NCBI RefSeq assembly: GCF_000205025.1
Contig: NZ_GL883687.1
Location: 1-64,000, forward strand
Direction of reading: 5' to 3'
Source of the DNA: Parasutterella excrementihominis YIT 11859
GTDB lineage: Bacteria; Pseudomonadota; Gammaproteobacteria; Burkholderiales; Burkholderiaceae_F
Length of the DNA stretch: 64,000 nucleotides
Numbering within the stretch: the stretch's first letter is position 1; each line of letters starts with the position of its first letter. Of the stretch, positions 53,639-61,719 are shown piece by piece. The notes beneath the pieces are model-generated. The model did not search any database, was not told the origin of the DNA, and saw only the letters and a program-made list of their open reading frames with translations. A program made the position numbers and the translations under genes.

Positions 53639-54502
53639 CTAGCAGCGAACAGCTTCGAAACGATGTTCAGGACTGAGGATCTGACGCTGCTCATCAATGA
53701 GAGGAAGATCAAGAGCACCGCTGTCCATATGAGAAACTAATCCGTAAAGTGTGTTGACGGCAGCTTCTAAAGCGTCTTTGGCTGACTTTGTTTTGAGGTA
53801 AGTGCCTAAAGCGACGGATGAGAAGGTATCGCCTTGTCCGTTAGGTGTCGGTTTTCGTTCCACAAGAGGTGTTCTGACGACCCAGGCATCATCCTTGGTA
53901 ATGGCTAAAGTCTCGACTGTATCTTCGGGAACGTCCGTTGTCAGCAGGCTTGTCACGAACGTGACACGGCAACCCTTGTCAGTAAAAAGCTCGCGCGCAG
54001 TGTCGACCGTTTCCTGGCGGCTTCTCATCTTCCGTCCGCTTAGTAGCTCCAGTTCAAACTGATTCGGTTTGGTCATATCAGCCAAACCATTGAGGAAATG
54101 TTCTTTCATGAACTGCGGGATATCAGGACGCACAAAAACGCCGGTATCCGTGTCGCCCATCACCGGGTCGCACAGCCAAATAGCATCGGGGTTGGCGGCT
54201 TTGATTTCGGTGGCCAAGTCCAAGACGATTTTGCCGATGCTGGCATCACCCAAATATCCTGAAAGCAGCCCTTCAATCTTAGGCATGAGACCGCGCTCCC
54301 GAATGCCGAGAATAATGTCGCGGATGAGCTCGGCGGTAAAAACCTGACCGCGGAACGTCGGATGGCCTGTGTGATTAGAAAATTCAACCGTGTTGACAAC
54401 GATCGGGCTAAAACCCAAAAGCTGCAGCGGGAAAACGGCGGCAGAATTACCGACAAAACCGTATGCAACGTGAGATTGGATCGTTAACACATAACGAGAC
54501 AT
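53639..54502 (-). CDS. pdxY: Pyridoxal kinase PdxY
   Basis: A 287-residue ribokinase-fold enzyme that phosphorylates pyridoxal in vitamin B6 salvage. Typical stretches are IQSHVAYGFVGNSAAVFPLQ at the N-terminus, NTVEFSNHTGH, CDPVMGD near 111, KPNQFELELLSG near 144 and the ATP/anion motif PTPNGQGDTFSS near 225. It follows the two chromate-transporter genes by 9 nt and may share their transcript. Confidence 0.93.
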   Translation of the reverse strand: MSRYVLTIQSHVAYGFVGNSAAVFPLQLLGFSPIVVNTVEFSNHTGHPTFRGQVFTAELIRDIILGIRERGLMPKIEGLLSGYLGDASIGKIVLDLATEIKAANPDAIWLCDPVMGDTDTGVFVRPDIPQFMKEHFLNGLADMTKPNQFELELLSGRKMRSRQETVDTARELFTDKGCRVTFVTSLLTTDVPEDTVETLAITKDDAWVVRTPLVERKPTPNGQGDTFSSVALGTYLKTKSAKDALEAAVNTLYGLVSHMDSGALDLPLIDEQRQILSPEHRFEAVRC

Positions 54503-54511
54503 TGAATCCTC

Positions 54512-55039
54512 CTAAAAACAGCCTAATAGTCCCATAACTCCCCCAATCATAATTAAAAGAATGAGGGGAACATGAGTTTTCCAAACAATAATTGTGACGG
54601 CGCCGGCCCAGGCCCAAACCCGCCAATTATCAAGCTCGTTTCCTAAAAGAAGGTAAGCAGTGGCAAATAAAAGCCCTACGGCAACCGGCGCCATGCCAGC
54701 CTTGTAAGATTTAACAAATACTGAGGAAGCGTGCTCGCGAATGTATCGTCCGGCAAGAACGGCAATCAGCGAAAAGGGAATGGATGTGCCGCCGAAGGTG
54801 GCAAGCGCACCTAAAGGACCGGCCGCCGCCCAACCGAGCACAGCCGCGACCAGTACATTCGGGCCGGGCAGGGACTGCCCGAACGCAACCGTCTTGGCAA
54901 AGGTCTCCGGAGTCAGCAGTCCTGCCGTATCCACAAGGTAGGAGTACATGCCGGGGAGCGTAGCCATGAAGCCGCCGATCGCGATCAGCGAAAGCAACAT
55001 GAAGTGGAAGAATAGTCCGGCAAATAAGGCAGGTGTCAT
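54512..55039 (-). CDS. ChrA-family transporter, second half-subunit
   Basis: A 175-residue membrane protein with the chromate-transporter half-domain: GGFMATLPGMYSYLVD, FGQSLPGPNVLVAAVLGW and ALATFGGTSIPFSLIAVLAG. Two half-size ChrA genes usually form a heterodimer that exports chromate or a related oxyanion. It overlaps the first half gene by 4 nt (ATGA), so both are made together. Confidence 0.88.
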   Translation of the reverse strand: MTPALFAGLFFHFMLLSLIAIGGFMATLPGMYSYLVDTAGLLTPETFAKTVAFGQSLPGPNVLVAAVLGWAAAGPLGALATFGGTSIPFSLIAVLAGRYIREHASSVFVKSYKAGMAPVAVGLLFATAYLLLGNELDNWRVWAWAGAVTIIVWKTHVPLILLIMIGGVMGLLGCF

Positions 55040-55638
55040 GACTGAGCGCTCCTTTCCTTAATGAATTGGTACCACGCCCAGAAGGAGAGAGGAATACCGA
55101 CAATCGGCAGAATGTAGACCATCGAAATCTTCAGTACGCCGACGGTGATGAATGTGATGACTAAGCCAAAAATCCAGACCGGCGGCGTGATGATGTTTTC
55201 TTTGCAGTTGTAAAGCAGCTTCATTGCGGCGCCGGCCACCATCCCTGAGGCAGATGCGGCCATACCGACAAGAGCATCGGATACCCATTTGTTCTCTGCG
55301 TACTGTTGATAGAAGACAAAGACGGAGAGCATGAGCGTCGCCGGAAGCGTAATCATGCCGAGAAATGAAGCCAGCGCGCCCCTCCATCCGAAGTGTCGGT
55401 CGCCCACCATGATGGTCAGAATCATGATGTTGGGTCCCGGAAGGACTTGAGAAACCGTGAGGAGGTCAAGAAACTCGGACTGCGTGAGCCATTTCTTTTG
55501 GTCGACTAAGAACTGCTGCGCGATAGCGGTTGAACCGCCGAAGGCCTGCATAGCCATCAGCGTAAAAGAGCAAAACAGATCCCAACAGTTTTTTGGTTTA
55601 TTAGGTGCGGAAGTTTTATATTTCTCGGTAGAGGTCAT
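55036..55638 (-). CDS. ChrA-family transporter, first half-subunit
   Basis: A 200-residue membrane protein with the other ChrA half: MQAFGGSTAIAQQFLVD, TVSQVLPGPNIMILTIMVG and WRGALASFLGMITLPATLM. It pairs with the overlapping downstream half. A perfect 10-base inverted repeat (CAGCCTTTTT/AAAAAGGCTG at 55646-55683) lies just before its start and could be a regulatory or terminator element of maf. Chromate export is the family label; the natural substrate may be sulfate-like. Confidence 0.88.
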   Translation of the reverse strand: MTSTEKYKTSAPNKPKNCWDLFCSFTLMAMQAFGGSTAIAQQFLVDQKKWLTQSEFLDLLTVSQVLPGPNIMILTIMVGDRHFGWRGALASFLGMITLPATLMLSVFVFYQQYAENKWVSDALVGMAASASGMVAGAAMKLLYNCKENIITPPVWIFGLVITFITVGVLKISMVYILPIVGIPLSFWAWYQFIKERSAQS

Positions 55639-55702
55639 AAGAATTCAGCCTTTTTTCAGCCATTCTAAGCGTCAAAAAGGCTGTAACCTCTTTTGCAGGA
55701 AT

Positions 55703-56299
55703 TTAACGAGGCCGGATGCCGATTTCGGCAAAGAGGGCTTTGGTTTCGTCAACGGGCAGACCGATCACGCCGCTGTAAGAACCTTCGACTTTTTCGACGA
55801 ATTGACCGGCTAATCCCTGGATCCCGTAACCGCCAGCCTTATCAAAAGGTTCTCCGGAGGCAATGTAGGAGTTGATTTCTTCGTCGGTGAGCGGGCGGAA
55901 GGTGACAAACGTCTTAGTCAGAGTTTCTCTTGGCTTTCCGCCCTTATCGACCAAACATACTGCAGTCAGAACTTCGTGTGTTTGACCCGAGAAATCTTTG
56001 AGGAACTCAAAGGCTTCCTTTTCGTCTGCCGGCTTGCCGTAAATCTTGCCGTTTAACGCAACCGTGGTATCAGCGGCAAGGACGGGAAGCAGCGGATCGC
56101 GTTCGGTTTCCGCCACTTTGCGGCCCCACTTGGCCTTTTCGCGTGTGACGCGCGCCACGTAGTCCTCGGGAGATTCGCCGGGCAGGACGTCTTCGTTGAC
56201 GGAGTCGGATGTTTTGCTGAGAAGAATGCCAAAGTCAAAGCCCGCATCTTTCAAAAGCTCCCGTCTGCGCGGCGACTTGGATGCAAGATAGAAAGCCAT
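55703..56299 (-). CDS. maf: Maf-family nucleotide pyrophosphatase
   Basis: A 198-residue enzyme that hydrolyses non-canonical or modified nucleoside triphosphates. LASKSPRRRELLKDAGF at the N-terminus is the substrate-binding signature, AADTTVALNG near 85 and DKAGGYGIQGLAGQFVE near 155 are conserved. It is the last gene of the rsfS-rlmH-maf run, only 3 nt after rlmH. Confidence 0.93.
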   Translation of the reverse strand: MAFYLASKSPRRRELLKDAGFDFGILLSKTSDSVNEDVLPGESPEDYVARVTREKAKWGRKVAETERDPLLPVLAADTTVALNGKIYGKPADEKEAFEFLKDFSGQTHEVLTAVCLVDKGGKPRETLTKTFVTFRPLTDEEINSYIASGEPFDKAGGYGIQGLAGQFVEKVEGSYSGVIGLPVDETKALFAEIGIRPR

Positions 56300-56302
56300 A
56301 AC

Positions 56303-56770
56303 TTAAGCCCGATGATAGGGATGGTTGTGGAGAAGGGACCAGCTGCGGTAGATCTGCTCTAAGAGCAAAACGCGAGCCATCGCGTGCGGCAAGGTCAGGG
56401 AAGAGAGGCGAAGCGTAAAGTCAGCCTCGGCTTTGAGTCCCGGATCGATACCATCGGCGCCCCCGATGATGAAGGCGATTGGGCGTCCCTGGTCGCCCCA
56501 GCGGTTGATTTGTTGGGCGAGCTTAGTGCTGGTCGGGTCTGCGCCGCGCTCATCCATGATGACCTTGATGGCATCCTTCGGCAGGGCGGCTCGAATCCTT
56601 TCCGCTTCGGCTTGCATCACTTTCGGGATGGTGCGCGTGTTCCTGTCTTCGGCTTTGACGGTCTTTAATTCGAGCTTCCAATCCGACGGAAAGCGATGCA
56701 GATAGTCTTCGCATGCTTCATCAGCCCATTTGGGCATTTTAAGACCGACAGCAACGACGGAAATTTTCAT
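56303..56770 (-). CDS. rlmH: 23S rRNA pseudouridine-1915 N3-methyltransferase RlmH
   Basis: A 155-residue SPOUT methyltransferase that modifies helix 69 of 23S rRNA. IAFIIGGADGIDP near residue 102 and the C-terminal LPHAMARVLLLEQIYRSWSL plus NHPYHR are diagnostic. It follows rsfS with 9 nt between them, the conserved order in many bacteria. Confidence 0.95.
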   Translation of the reverse strand: MKISVVAVGLKMPKWADEACEDYLHRFPSDWKLELKTVKAEDRNTRTIPKVMQAEAERIRAALPKDAIKVIMDERGADPTSTKLAQQINRWGDQGRPIAFIIGGADGIDPGLKAEADFTLRLSSLTLPHAMARVLLLEQIYRSWSLLHNHPYHRA

Positions 56771-56779
56771 AGCAATTGA

Positions 56780-57151
56780 TTACTCAGAATCTTCTTTGTT
56801 TTCATCCTCAAGAAGCTTCATACGGACGGGATGGCCGCCCCAGAGTTCCTCAAGGTTGTAATAAGCACGAAGAGCCGGCTGCATGATATGAACGATGGCG
56901 CTTCCGCAGTCGACCAGAACCCATTCGCCGGTCTCCAGACCTTCGATGCCGACGGCGTCTCCGCCGTTTTCCTTAACTTCCATGAAAACATGGTGGCCTA
57001 AAGCGCGAGTCTGACGATTAGAGTTGGCGGTTGCAACAATGACGCGCTCAAACAAAGCGGTCTGCTTAGAGGTGTTGAAAATCTTGATATCTTGTGCCTT
57101 GACGTCTTCAAGGGCGTTAACGATCACTCTCTGTAACTTACGAATATCCAT
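56780..57151 (-). CDS. rsfS: Ribosomal silencing factor RsfS
   Basis: A 123-residue protein that binds L14 of the large ribosomal subunit and blocks subunit joining when nutrients are scarce. KAQDIKIFNTSKQTALFERVIVATANSNRQTRALG near the N-terminus (in parts) and GLETGEWVLVDCGSAIVHIMQP are characteristic. It would normally follow nadD; here nadD is separated by about 3.9 kb of other genes. Confidence 0.94.
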   Translation of the reverse strand: MDIRKLQRVIVNALEDVKAQDIKIFNTSKQTALFERVIVATANSNRQTRALGHHVFMEVKENGGDAVGIEGLETGEWVLVDCGSAIVHIMQPALRAYYNLEELWGGHPVRMKLLEDENKEDSE

Positions 57152-57333
57152 AAAACTTTCTCTTGTTTAGTTAGCGGTTAATTGTACTCAGCCACGTTCT
57201 TTTCAACAGCAGAAAGTCTTCTTTTCTAGCTGGAAAACACAAAATTATGCAAATATCCGTGGATTGAGTTTTCTTTTTCTGAGAGATCGTTTTTTAAAAT
57301 TTAAAAGATTTGAACTAACAACTCTACGAGAAA

Positions 57334-58458
57334 ATGTTCCTGTTTTGGCCGAGCCTCATTCTGGCAGTTTATGTGGTTTGCAGCGGTGTTTTGCCGCTTA
57401 AGATTCATTGGTTTTGGAAACTTTTATCCGCAGCGGTAATCTTTCTGATTTCTATGAAGTACATGGCCTACACCATGAACGGCGGTACGTTCTTTGAGCC
57501 CGCAGTCAAGGGCGCATGGATGCTGACTTGGGAGGCATTGTACGGAGCACTTATTCTTGCGGCGTTTTTGCTTTTGCTGAAAGACATCTGTTCTCTCGGA
57601 CTTTGGCTGCTCGGCACTTTCGGCGTAAAGACCGGCTTTAGCTTCAATCGGCTCGTCTTCATTGTTCCGATTTTTATTGTTTCTGTTGCAGGCGGCTTTT
57701 GGGGTATGTATGAAGGCATCAAAGTGCCTGAGGTGAAGACTGAAACGATTGTCTTTAAAAATCTTCCTGCTCAATGGAAAGGAACAACGATCGCCTTGCT
57801 GAGCGACCTGCACGTCGGGCCTGTTCAGCGCAAAGAATGGCTGTCCGAGATCGTGAAAAGGACCAATGGTTTAAATCCCGACATCGTGATGATCACGGGT
57901 GACTTTATCGATGGTCGGGTACAAAAACTTCTTCCTGAGCTTGAGCCTTTGAAGCATTTAAAGTCCAAGTACGGTGTCTATGCCGTACCCGGCAATCATG
58001 AGTACTACTCCGTTTATAGAGAATGGGTGGCGGCGCTGCCGACGCTCGGCATTAAAGTCTTGCGCAACGGCAGTGATGTACTGACTAAGGACGGTGCATC
58101 GTTAGTGGTCGGCGGAACGACAGACCTTGGTGCGTCACGTTTCGGAGAAGAGCCGCCGAACGTTGAAAGGACGTTTTCCGGAACGAGCCCCGAGGATTTC
58201 AGAATTCTTTTGGCGCACCAGCCAAAGACCGGTTCCCTGACAAAAGAGAAATTTGACCTCCAGCTTTCCGGACACACGCACGGGGGCCATATCTTCTTTA
58301 TGTATCCGATTCTGGCCTATTTCAATGACGGCTTAGTGAGCGGCTTCTACGATCGAGGCGCAAGGAAGGTTTACGTGACCAACGGCTCCGGACTATGGAA
58401 CGGCTTCACGATGCGCGTTGGCGTCCCTTCCGAAATTACATTCATAACTTTGGAATGA
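57334..58458 (+). CDS. Membrane metallophosphoesterase (YkuE/YaeI-like)
   Basis: A 374-residue protein with about four N-terminal membrane helices (residues 1-135) and a C-terminal calcineurin-like phosphoesterase domain. The metal-binding motifs are seen in order: LLSDLHVGP, MITGDFIDG, PGNHEYYS, LAHQP and SGHTHGGH. Relatives such as YaeI act on phospholipid-type or undecaprenyl-type phosphodiesters at the membrane. It stands between rsfS and the AraC gene as the first gene of the block that interrupts nadD-rsfS; no link to the redox operon is evident. Confidence 0.88.
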   Translation: MFLFWPSLILAVYVVCSGVLPLKIHWFWKLLSAAVIFLISMKYMAYTMNGGTFFEPAVKGAWMLTWEALYGALILAAFLLLLKDICSLGLWLLGTFGVKTGFSFNRLVFIVPIFIVSVAGGFWGMYEGIKVPEVKTETIVFKNLPAQWKGTTIALLSDLHVGPVQRKEWLSEIVKRTNGLNPDIVMITGDFIDGRVQKLLPELEPLKHLKSKYGVYAVPGNHEYYSVYREWVAALPTLGIKVLRNGSDVLTKDGASLVVGGTTDLGASRFGEEPPNVERTFSGTSPEDFRILLAHQPKTGSLTKEKFDLQLSGHTHGGHIFFMYPILAYFNDGLVSGFYDRGARKVYVTNGSGLWNGFTMRVGVPSEITFITLE

Positions 58459-58489
58459 TGACTACTTGGGATTTTTTGGAGGCCTTAAA

Positions 58490-59368
58490 TTAACCGACGG
58501 AGACTTGACTCGGAAGCTGTCCGAAAAATTTTTTATAGTCTCCGGAAAACTGAGCGAGGCTCGAGTATCCAACGCTAAAAGCAGCTTGGGAAACGCTCCT
58601 CTTTTCAAAACGGAGGAGCCTGTCTGCCTCGTGTAGTCTCAGTTGTTTCTGGTATTGGAGTGGTGTTGTTCCGGTCAAAGCCTTAAATTGTCGGTTGAAA
58701 CTCGACAACGAGAGATTAGAGGCATCCGCCAGTCTCCCGATTCGAATACTCTCTTTGTAGTCTTTTTTGAGAATGTCTATCGCCTTTGTGATTTTCGAGA
58801 CACGGGAATCCGGCGAAACTATCTCTAACGCCCAACTGCCTAAATCTGAGGCAAGAAGCCTCAGCATGAGTTCCTCGTAATACAGTCTATCCAACGGAAT
58901 GCCGTTTTGCTCTTTCTCTAAGAGGCTGCTCATCCGTGCGAACGCGAGAAGAAAATCGTTGTCTGCCTGAGATACGGCCATAGCAGAGCTGTCGGCCTCC
59001 TCAAAAGCATCGAAGCCGTACCGTCGTGCAACATCCGAGAGAATCAGGGGATCGAGCGTCAGCATGATGGAGAGGAACGGTCTTGCAGAAGAAGCTTCCT
59101 GAACAATAGTCCTCGAGGATAGGCTTAAGTTCGTTATGACAATGTCGCCGGCCGTGTAAGTAAAGGATTTGTCGGCAATGTAAGTCTTTTTAGTGCCTTG
59201 GAGGTAAGGTTCGTTGAAAGAGAGTTTTTGGCCTTGCTGTACTCTGCGGACAACATTGAGCTTGGGGACGGTCGTTCCTAGAAAACCTGTTCTTTTTCCG
59301 GCTTCTGTGATGACAGAAGTTCTAAGGTGGTCAAGGATTTCTTCTTTCGACGGTCTGAGTATCGACAT
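58490..59368 (-). CDS. AraC-family transcriptional regulator
   Basis: A 292-residue regulator with an N-terminal cupin-like AraC_N domain (about residues 20-180, LQGTKKTYIADKSFTYTAGD) and two C-terminal helix-turn-helix motifs (about 195-290, LADASNLSLSSFNRQFKALTG and VSQAAFSVGYSSLAQFSGDYKKFFG). AAGGAGG precedes the ATG. It is divergent from the P460-flavodoxin-cyclophilin-like operon and probably controls it; similar regulators are often found beside flavodoxin and cyclophilin-like genes. Confidence 0.9.
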   Translation of the reverse strand: MSILRPSKEEILDHLRTSVITEAGKRTGFLGTTVPKLNVVRRVQQGQKLSFNEPYLQGTKKTYIADKSFTYTAGDIVITNLSLSSRTIVQEASSARPFLSIMLTLDPLILSDVARRYGFDAFEEADSSAMAVSQADNDFLLAFARMSSLLEKEQNGIPLDRLYYEELMLRLLASDLGSWALEIVSPDSRVSKITKAIDILKKDYKESIRIGRLADASNLSLSSFNRQFKALTGTTPLQYQKQLRLHEADRLLRFEKRSVSQAAFSVGYSSLAQFSGDYKKFFGQLPSQVSVG

Positions 59369-59459
59369 GGAACCTCCTTGACAGAAATTAGTAAAAGAAT
59401 GGCGAAGATTTGATAGAGCCTATTTTCCTTGATTTCTAAAATTTTTACATGGTTAGAAA

Positions 59460-59515
59460 CCAGAAACGACAGGTTAATTCACGGTATTACGACCTTTGTT
59501 TGGCCTTGTTTCTGG
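59460..59515. promoter_or_regulatory. Inverted repeat in the divergent AraC/P460 promoter region
   Basis: CCAGAAAC at 59460-59467 and GTTTCTGG at 59508-59515 are a perfect 8-base inverted repeat 40 bases apart, inside the 170-nt region between the regulator and the operon. Two separated half-sites would suit an AraC-type looping or activating regulator. Binding is inferred. Confidence 0.4.
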
Positions 59516-59538
59516 GTGGAAACAAATAGGAGAAAGCA

Positions 59539-60003
59539 ATGAAGAATTTGGTTCTGTTCGGAATATTCAGCTTGGCGGCGCTCAGCGTGAGTGCTCAGGA
59601 GTTGTTGATGTCCGAGCCGCAGGATGACTGGGTTCATTACAACACGAGTCAATACGGCGGCAAAATCAGTGAGAAATACACTCAGGGTTCAGTCCTTGAA
59701 GCCGTCCAATCCGGTAAGCCCCTCCCTTACGGTTCTGCCGTCGTCGGAATCGAATATGAGGACGAAGGCGGTCGAAAAGGACGCCTGATTCGCTTCATCC
59801 AGATGGAAAAGGTCCCTGACTTCGGAAAGAGTGTTCCTCAGAGCTACCGCAACGGGGACTGGCAGTATTCTTCATTTACGCCGCAGAAGCGTTTAATCAC
59901 GGATGATCCGGTGCAGCGGTGTATGTCCTGTCATAAAAGAGCCGCGGATACGGAATTTATCTTCGGGTTCGATTCTATGAAAGCGTTTTCGGAGAACCGA
60001 TAA
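59539..60003 (+). CDS. Exported cytochrome P460-family protein
   Basis: A 154-residue periplasmic protein with a Sec signal (about residues 1-19, ending SVSAQ). It has the P460 pattern: LPYGSAVVGIEY, IRFIQMEKVPDFGKSVP, NGDWQYSSFTP and one c-type haem motif CMSCHKRAADTEF near residue 131. Known P460 proteins oxidise hydroxylamine or bind NO; others are uncharacterised. AGGAG precedes the start. Its stop codon overlaps the flavodoxin ATG (TAATG), so the three genes are tightly coupled. Confidence 0.85.
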   Translation: MKNLVLFGIFSLAALSVSAQELLMSEPQDDWVHYNTSQYGGKISEKYTQGSVLEAVQSGKPLPYGSAVVGIEYEDEGGRKGRLIRFIQMEKVPDFGKSVPQSYRNGDWQYSSFTPQKRLITDDPVQRCMSCHKRAADTEFIFGFDSMKAFSENR

Positions 60004-60611
60004 TGTTCGGCAGAAGAATTTTCCTGCTTGGAGCAGCCTACTTCATGGTGGGCTTTACGAGGCCGTCTGGGGCAGCAGAGTCGAGAACGTTGGTTGCTTT
60101 TTTTAGCCGACTTCCTGAAATGCCTTTCGGCGCCGACGCTGTTACTCATGCTACGGCGTCTACAGGAAACGTGGAGGAGGCAGCAAAAACGATCGGAACG
60201 CTGACCGGTGCTGACCTTTATGCCATTCGGTCATCAAGAAAATATCCCGTCCTTCATCGACAGAACTCTATTGAAGCAAAGAAAGAACTTGACGAAAATG
60301 CGAGACCGCCACTGAGCAGTCCGAGCGTTGACCTGTCAAAGTATTCAACCGTGTTCATTGGGTTTCCGATTTGGTGGTATGAGGAGCCGATGATTGTGCG
60401 CTCCTTCCTTGAAAAATACGACTGGCAGGGAAAAACGGTTATACCTTTTTGCGTATCTATGGAGGTTGGAATCGATCGCGCAGAAAACAATATCAAGAGG
60501 TTTTGCAAAGGCGCAAGAGTCTTATCCGGGAGGCGCTTTGAGAGCGGTCAGACCGTTCGTCCTGATGAAATTACAGCGTGGCTGAAGACAATCCAAAAGG
60601 AGAACGAATAA
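60003..60611 (+). CDS. Exported (probably Tat-dependent) flavodoxin-like protein
   Basis: A 202-residue protein with an N-terminal GRRIFLLGAAYF followed by a hydrophobic stretch and AAES, a twin-arginine-like signal. The mature part is a flavodoxin of the long-loop type: TLVAFFSR, then GNVEEAAKTIG for phosphate binding, VFIGFPIWWYEEPMIVRSFL for the FMN ring and PFCVSMEVGI. FMN must be inserted in the cytoplasm, so Tat export would make sense. Its partners are likely the P460 cytochrome and the cyclophilin-like protein encoded with it, overlapping by one base on each side. Confidence 0.82.
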   Translation: MFGRRIFLLGAAYFMVGFTRPSGAAESRTLVAFFSRLPEMPFGADAVTHATASTGNVEEAAKTIGTLTGADLYAIRSSRKYPVLHRQNSIEAKKELDENARPPLSSPSVDLSKYSTVFIGFPIWWYEEPMIVRSFLEKYDWQGKTVIPFCVSMEVGIDRAENNIKRFCKGARVLSGRRFESGQTVRPDEITAWLKTIQKENE

Positions 60612-61036
60612 TGAAAAGAAGAATATTTTTAGGAGCATTAGCGATGGCATCAGCAACAGCACCATTATTTGCCCAGCAGGAGAAGTCTGCCTTTCCTGTA
60701 GAGATCAAAATCAGTGGGAAGCCCTACCAAGCGGTCCTTTTCGACAATGCCACGGGCAGAGCGATTCGGTCTCAGCTTCCTCTAAAGATGAAAATGGCAG
60801 ACCTGTACGGCCGAGAACTTTGCTATCGATTCAGAGCCCCGCTTCCGACGGACAACGTTGCTTATACAAGGTATGAGGTCGGCGAAATAGTCTATTGGCC
60901 GCCTAGACACAGTTTTGTGATCATGTATGCACAAAACGGAGAAATGTTTGATATGCAAAAAATCGGCAAAATCCTCTCACCGTTGCCTACTCATTGGTCG
61001 GGAGATGTTGAAATCGAAATTACAGCCGGAAACTGA
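60611..61036 (+). CDS. Exported cyclophilin-like-fold protein
   Basis: A 141-residue protein beginning MKRRIFLGALAMASATAPLFAQ, a signal with Arg-Arg-X-Phe-Leu that could use Tat. The mature part (FPVEIKISGKPYQAVLFDN, YRYEVGEIVYWPPRHSFVIM-like block, DVEIEI at the end) matches the small bacterial cyclophilin-like domain often encoded beside flavodoxins. No isomerase activity is implied; function unknown. The ATG at 60611 overlaps the flavodoxin stop (TAATG); an in-frame ATG at 60578 inside that gene is less likely. Confidence 0.8.
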   Translation: MKRRIFLGALAMASATAPLFAQQEKSAFPVEIKISGKPYQAVLFDNATGRAIRSQLPLKMKMADLYGRELCYRFRAPLPTDNVAYTRYEVGEIVYWPPRHSFVIMYAQNGEMFDMQKIGKILSPLPTHWSGDVEIEITAGN

Positions 61037-61065
61037 TTAAACGGGGAGCAATCGGCAGTTGAGGA

Positions 61066-61719
61066 CTAAATTCCTTTGCCGCCTTCTCTCGGCAGATAAA
61101 GGTCGTGAGAAAGAATGTATTGATGTACGTCGGCAGTGAGTCCCGGAATCGTTTGAGAGCGAGCGGGCTCTTCAAATAAAGCTTTGCGAATAGCAGTTGA
61201 AGAGTACGGCGCCGGCTCGCTTCTTGCAAGTACGATAAGACCGTTAGGCGCCGGATTCGAACCGAGGTTCTGAACCGGAATTAACGGGAACTTTCCTTCA
61301 TAAGGATCGTCGCCCAATTCACCGTCGCGCGTAAAAATTAAAAGATTGCACAGGAGCGGAAATTTTTCCCATAAGACCCAGGTCTTGAGATTTTTCCACT
61401 GGTCTGAGCCCATGATGAAATAAATCGGGATCTCCGGACCGAACTCTTGCCTGAAGGAATAGAGCGTATCGATGGAATATGAGGCGCCGGTGCGCTCCAG
61501 CTCTCGTCGATCGACAATAAGTTTGTTTTGGTATGGTGCAAGCGCCATGCTCAGCATGGCGGCTCGATCTTCTTCAGAGGCGCGGGCGGTTTTCTGCCAA
61601 GGACGCGTCGGAACAAAAAATACCTTATCTAGATGGCATTGTTCCAGCGCATCGAGCCCCATTTGAATGTGGGACTCGTGCACCGGATCAAAGGTTCCCC
61701 CGAAAACGCCGATTCTCAA
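61066..61719 (-). CDS. nadD: Nicotinate-nucleotide adenylyltransferase NadD
   Basis: A 217-residue enzyme that makes deamido-NAD from nicotinate mononucleotide and ATP. GVFGGTFDPVHESHI at the N-terminus with the H-X-X-H-like ATP site, FVPTRPWQK near 36, FIMGSDQWKNLKTWVLWEKF near 105 and YSSTAIRKAL near 170 are typical. The start overlaps the preceding exported-protein gene by 4 nt. In related genomes rsfS follows directly; here the accessory block intervenes. Confidence 0.95.
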   Translation of the reverse strand: MRIGVFGGTFDPVHESHIQMGLDALEQCHLDKVFFVPTRPWQKTARASEEDRAAMLSMALAPYQNKLIVDRRELERTGASYSIDTLYSFRQEFGPEIPIYFIMGSDQWKNLKTWVLWEKFPLLCNLLIFTRDGELGDDPYEGKFPLIPVQNLGSNPAPNGLIVLARSEPAPYSSTAIRKALFEEPARSQTIPGLTADVHQYILSHDLYLPREGGKGI

